The notes under the pieces are model-generated. The model saw only the letters and a list, made by a program, of their open reading frames with translations, was not told where the DNA came from and did not search any database. A program made the translations under genes and the position numbers. This document shows positions 14,840 through 14,973 of a DNA stretch of 14,973 bases, piece by piece (position 1 is the stretch's first letter; each line of letters opens with the position of its first letter). The stretch is from the NCBI GenBank assembly GCA_964460185.1, contig CAYWTM010000082.1:1-14973 (forward strand), read 5' to 3'. This DNA is from JAVJPJ01 sp040217295 (GTDB lineage: Bacteria; Pseudomonadota; Alphaproteobacteria; Rhodobacterales; Rhodobacteraceae).

Positions 14840-14973
14840 GTGGCCACCCAAAATTTCGACGTGATTGTGATCGGGGCAGGACCAGGCGGATACGTGGCCG
14901 CCATCCGTGCCAGCCAGTTGGGCCTGAAGGTCGCCATCGTGGAACGCGAACACATGGGGGGCATCTGCCTGAA
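14840..14973 (+). CDS. lpdA: Dihydrolipoyl dehydrogenase, N-terminal part (partial)
   Basis: The first 44 codons are visible and the gene runs off the window. The protein opens MATQNFDVIVIGAGPGGYVA, a Rossmann FAD-binding start with the GxGxxG dinucleotide fingerprint. It continues through RASQLGLKVAIVERE to HMGGICL, just before the expected redox-active disulfide motif (N-x-GCIPTK), which lies outside. E3 re-oxidises the lipoyl groups of 2-oxoacid dehydrogenase complexes using NAD. The GGICL wording, rather than GGTCLNVGC, resembles the E3 of alphaproteobacterial pyruvate dehydrogenase clusters, a tentative assignment. The start is GTG at 14840, with a strong AGGAGG site 7 bases upstream. 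It is transcribed away from the acetoacetyl-CoA synthetase gene and is preceded by two inverted repeats. Confidence 0.93.
   Translation, partial: MATQNFDVIVIGAGPGGYVAAIRASQLGLKVAIVEREHMGGICL

Overview
The window looks like ordinary core chromosome of a high-GC alphaproteobacterium, most probably Rhodobacterales (Roseobacter/Rhodobacter type). The support is the strongly GC-biased third codon positions, which also create very long antisense ORFs. The gene content also fits: a DUF2189 membrane protein, a bactofilin/M23 peptidase pair, a DUF455 ferritin-like protein, an AsmA-like giant protein upstream of queA, and an E3 subunit whose N-terminus reads GGICL. No mobile element, phage gene, CRISPR array, tRNA or rRNA was seen. 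I did not find a clearly new multi-gene system. The points worth a second look are regulatory sequences and small-scale variations.

Layout from left to right. (1) 1-185 is the C-terminal end of peptide chain release factor 2 (prfB, +), followed by a 162-base GC-rich spacer with hairpins. (2) 348-2576 holds an amidase-signature enzyme and a DUF2189 membrane protein (both +), ending at a strong hairpin terminator at 2634-2656. (3) 2707-6199 is a run of minus-strand genes. Read in transcription order they are a Bcp peroxiredoxin, a possible 19-codon leader ORF, a DUF455 ferritin-like protein, a membrane-anchored coiled-coil M23 peptidase, and a bactofilin overlapping that peptidase by 11 bases. 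(4) 6318-12649 is a plus-strand series: an AsmA/YhdP-like inner-membrane protein, queA (ATGA overlap), an MFS transporter and a DUF924 protein. (5) 12659-14635 is acetoacetyl-CoA synthetase on the minus strand. It meets DUF924 tail to tail with 9 bases between the stop codons. (6) 14840 to the end is the start of dihydrolipoyl dehydrogenase (lpd, +), divergent from the synthetase across a 204-base spacer with two inverted repeats.

Functional themes. The M23 peptidase and bactofilin probably form one cell-wall morphogenesis module: a cytoskeletal scaffold that positions a peptidoglycan hydrolase. The AsmA-like protein belongs to a family linked to lipid traffic to the outer membrane. Bcp and possibly DUF455 (di-iron-type motifs) fit redox functions. 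Acetoacetyl-CoA synthetase and E3 both feed or use acyl-CoA/central carbon metabolism, so a shared control region between them is reasonable, but this is inferred from position only. QueA, RF2, DUF924 and the amidase are unrelated housekeeping or accessory functions.
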